This document shows positions 30,865 through 32,500 of a stretch of 32,500 bases of DNA, piece after piece. The DNA is taken from contig CAJNDS010002515.1 of NCBI GenBank assembly GCA_905221605.1, positions 166,488 through 198,987 on the forward strand, written 5' to 3'. How positions within the stretch are numbered: position 1 is the stretch's first letter; each line of letters starts with the position of its first letter. Made by a program: the position numbers and the translations under genes. The stretch comes from Symbiodinium natans. Taxonomy: Eukaryota > Sar > Dinophyceae > Suessiales > Symbiodiniaceae. Under the pieces are notes generated by a model. The model was not told where the DNA came from. It was given only the letters and a program-made list of their open reading frames with translations, and did no database searches.

Positions 30865-31110
30865 CTCACCTGTGACTTTTTTTGGGCTCACTTGTGCGAC
30901 CATAACCAGTCACACTTGCGACCGTTTCACCCCCAAGGGGAGGAGGGTGGGGGAGTTGGGATTTTTACTCGCTTGTATTTTTTTTGGCTCGCTTGTGACT
31001 TTTTCTTGCTTTCTCGCTTGTGGATCTTTTTTTGGAGGTTCTCGTTTGTTATGTTTCCTTGTCCGCAGCCAAAACCCTGCACAGGGCTCCAAAACCGTGC
31101 TGCTCGCTTG
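30865..31110. repeat. Degenerate tandem repeat, CTCGCTTGTG-T-rich unit
   Basis: Irregular repeats of a 20-30 bp unit are seen: CTCACTTGTG, CTCGCTTGTA, CTCGCTTGTGAC, CTCGCTTGTGGATC and CTCGTTTGT, each followed or preceded by runs of 5-8 T. Spacing and sequence vary, so this is an old, decaying array. Confidence 0.6.
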
Positions 31111-31119
31111 AATCTTCTT

Positions 31120-32195
31120 TGTGTTGTGAGGTTCTTCTGGATTCAGTGGACCACGTTATGGCTCTGATGCTCTGGTGCGAATAGACCACGAAATTTTCAA
31201 CCCCTGCTAGGGCGCGAGCATCTTAGCGCGAGCCAGCTTTCCAGACTGGTAGCGAAAATAGGGCCAGCGATCGCACCACATGTCCTGTCCCACCCTCCGC
31301 CCTTTCCAAAGTCGGACGCAGTGTTCACATCCATTGATCCGAGTGTTCCGCCACGAAACCTGTCATACATTCACTTCTTCTCCCTCCTTGGCCAACGCGT
31401 TCGTCCCGATTAAAAGTCTTTCTTGTTCTTCTTGGCAGGGTGTGCTCGGAGATGTCATGGGAACCACGACGTGCTCCTCTCCTGCCTTCATCGTGGGCGC
31501 GCCTGGGTTCGCAGAGGATTTGCACAGCCTGTCTGCTCCTTTCCCGTGATTCGGCCGTTGGTCTCCGCGAGCGTGAGCACCACATTGCAATTCCTTCTTA
31601 CCAAAACAGCTTCCGGCCGAACGCCCGACCCGCTTGCTTGCAGGCCGTCCACATCATCTTGCACGATCTTGCACGATCACTTCTTGCACGATCACAAAAG
31701 CGTCCGTACCATGGCCTCTGTCACCCAGTGTAAAGACCCGCTGGGAGCGCAAAAAAAACCGTGTCGGGAACTGTGGGTGGGCTGTTACACCCTTTTGGAA
31801 CCCGGAACTTCTACATCCAGGCCTCGCGGAACTACAGCAAGGACCGGGGTTGTCTTCTGGGCTTGCGGGCTAATAAACCACAGCGACCCAGTATTTGTTT
31901 CGAGCAACCGTGCATCACCTGGAATACGTGGACGAGATGTGAACACGTGAATCTGTGGTGGTTTCGGTTCAATGCAGCGTGGTATGGCCGCATCTGCGGG
32001 GGTCTGCAAAAGAAGCCGGCTCCCGATCTTCCCAGCTCGTTCTTCAGGAACGCCGAAATCACAAGGGCAAATGTGTCAAGGTCGACGAAGCTTGAACGAT
32101 AGCTTCAGGAAAATCCAAATTCTGCTAAGCGAGCGAACTGACTTGACACCTACTTCTGCATTCTTCGTTCTGAGAGTGTCAGCACACTGCCCTCT
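31120..32195. other. No secure gene
   Basis: A few + strand stretches have coding-like composition (for example near 31950-32000, CEHVNLWWFRFNAAWYGRIC) but lack matched splice sites. A CTTGCACGAT triplication lies at 31659-31691. Confidence 0.4.
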
Positions 32196-32199
32196 ACAG

Positions 32200-32379
32200 G
32201 ATGAATGTATCCTCATACAAGAAGAAGAGCTGGAAGATCACAAGCGCAACCTTGCGGGATTTATGGACTTGGCAATTCACAGCATGAATAGCAAGCACCT
32301 TTACCATCAGAGATGTAGTGTCACTATGTCCGCCGTGGCGCTCGGAACATCTGGAAAGCGAAGCCTTACGGGACAGTGA
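32200..32379 (+). CDS. Candidate exon, unknown
   Basis: A good acceptor, ACACTGCCCTCTACAG, ends at 32199. The frame then reads DECILIQEEELEDHKRNLAG and FMDLAIHSMNSKHLYHQR, with acidic helical character, and stops at 32379 unless a donor intervenes (CATCAG|AGATG region near 32310). No family is recognised. It may begin a + strand gene continuing beyond the window. Confidence 0.4.
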   Translation, partial: DECILIQEEELEDHKRNLAGFMDLAIHSMNSKHLYHQRCSVTMSAVALGTSGKRSLTGQ

Positions 32380-32500
32380 TTGTTCAGCCCTGTCGGGGCA
32401 CCACTATACAGCATGTGCACATGCGGCACATGGCTGTCAGAAGACCGATCACGTTGCTGAAATCCTCGGTTTCGTCTGCAGGGGGGCCAGGATCTGCACA

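Overview
This is eukaryotic nuclear DNA, most likely from a dinoflagellate (Symbiodiniaceae-like; about 0.75 sure, no marker gene names the species). Coding is split into short exons separated by long non-coding stretches and simple repeats. Acceptors are mostly CAG|G, donors are GT or GC, and some introns are only tens of bases long. The recognisable families are an octotricopeptide-repeat (OPR) protein joined to an RluA pseudouridine synthase, a TRP/polycystin-like channel and a WD40 protein. No rRNA, tRNA, CRISPR array, operon or bacterial gene layout was seen.

Layout. 1-430: (ACTTCCTT)n repeat and intron-like DNA. 434-3043 (-): exons of a WD40 beta-propeller protein. 3.1-9.1 kb: mostly empty, with one candidate exon, a (CA)n tract, a 21-C run, an (AGAGAC)n array and a 71-74 bp tandem duplication. 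9.2-11.8 kb: an AT-rich island holding a badly frameshifted N-terminal part of a protein-primed family B DNA polymerase of Polinton/Maverick type. It is interrupted by a 507-bp GC-rich insertion with terminal inverted repeats and by a 39-bp tandem repeat. 11.8-17.7 kb: microsatellites, a 22-C run and one candidate exon. 17.7-18.5 kb (-): exons of an unidentified gene. 19.63-20.09 kb: a 465-bp pyrimidine array. 20.5-24.1 kb: isolated candidate exons. 24.86-26.41 kb plus an exon at 30.5-30.6 kb (-): a cation-channel gene. 26.8-29.2 kb (-): the OPR-RluA reading frame, lying between the channel exons on the same strand. 32.2 kb to the end (+): the beginning of another candidate exon set.

The strongest observations are two. 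First, the 2.4-kb OPR-RluA frame shows no visible frameshift between its recognisable landmarks but carries at least twelve in-frame stops. At the repeated tryptophan position of about 37-residue units, four of eleven readable sites are TAG or TGA and two are CGG, each one transition away from TGG. It is either a decaying copy or a transcript needing RNA editing. Second, a virus-like Polinton polymerase relic has itself been invaded by a TIR element made of TACGCC iterations.

The genes show no pathway link to one another. All exon limits are read by eye from splice motifs and reading-phase agreement and have no transcript support.
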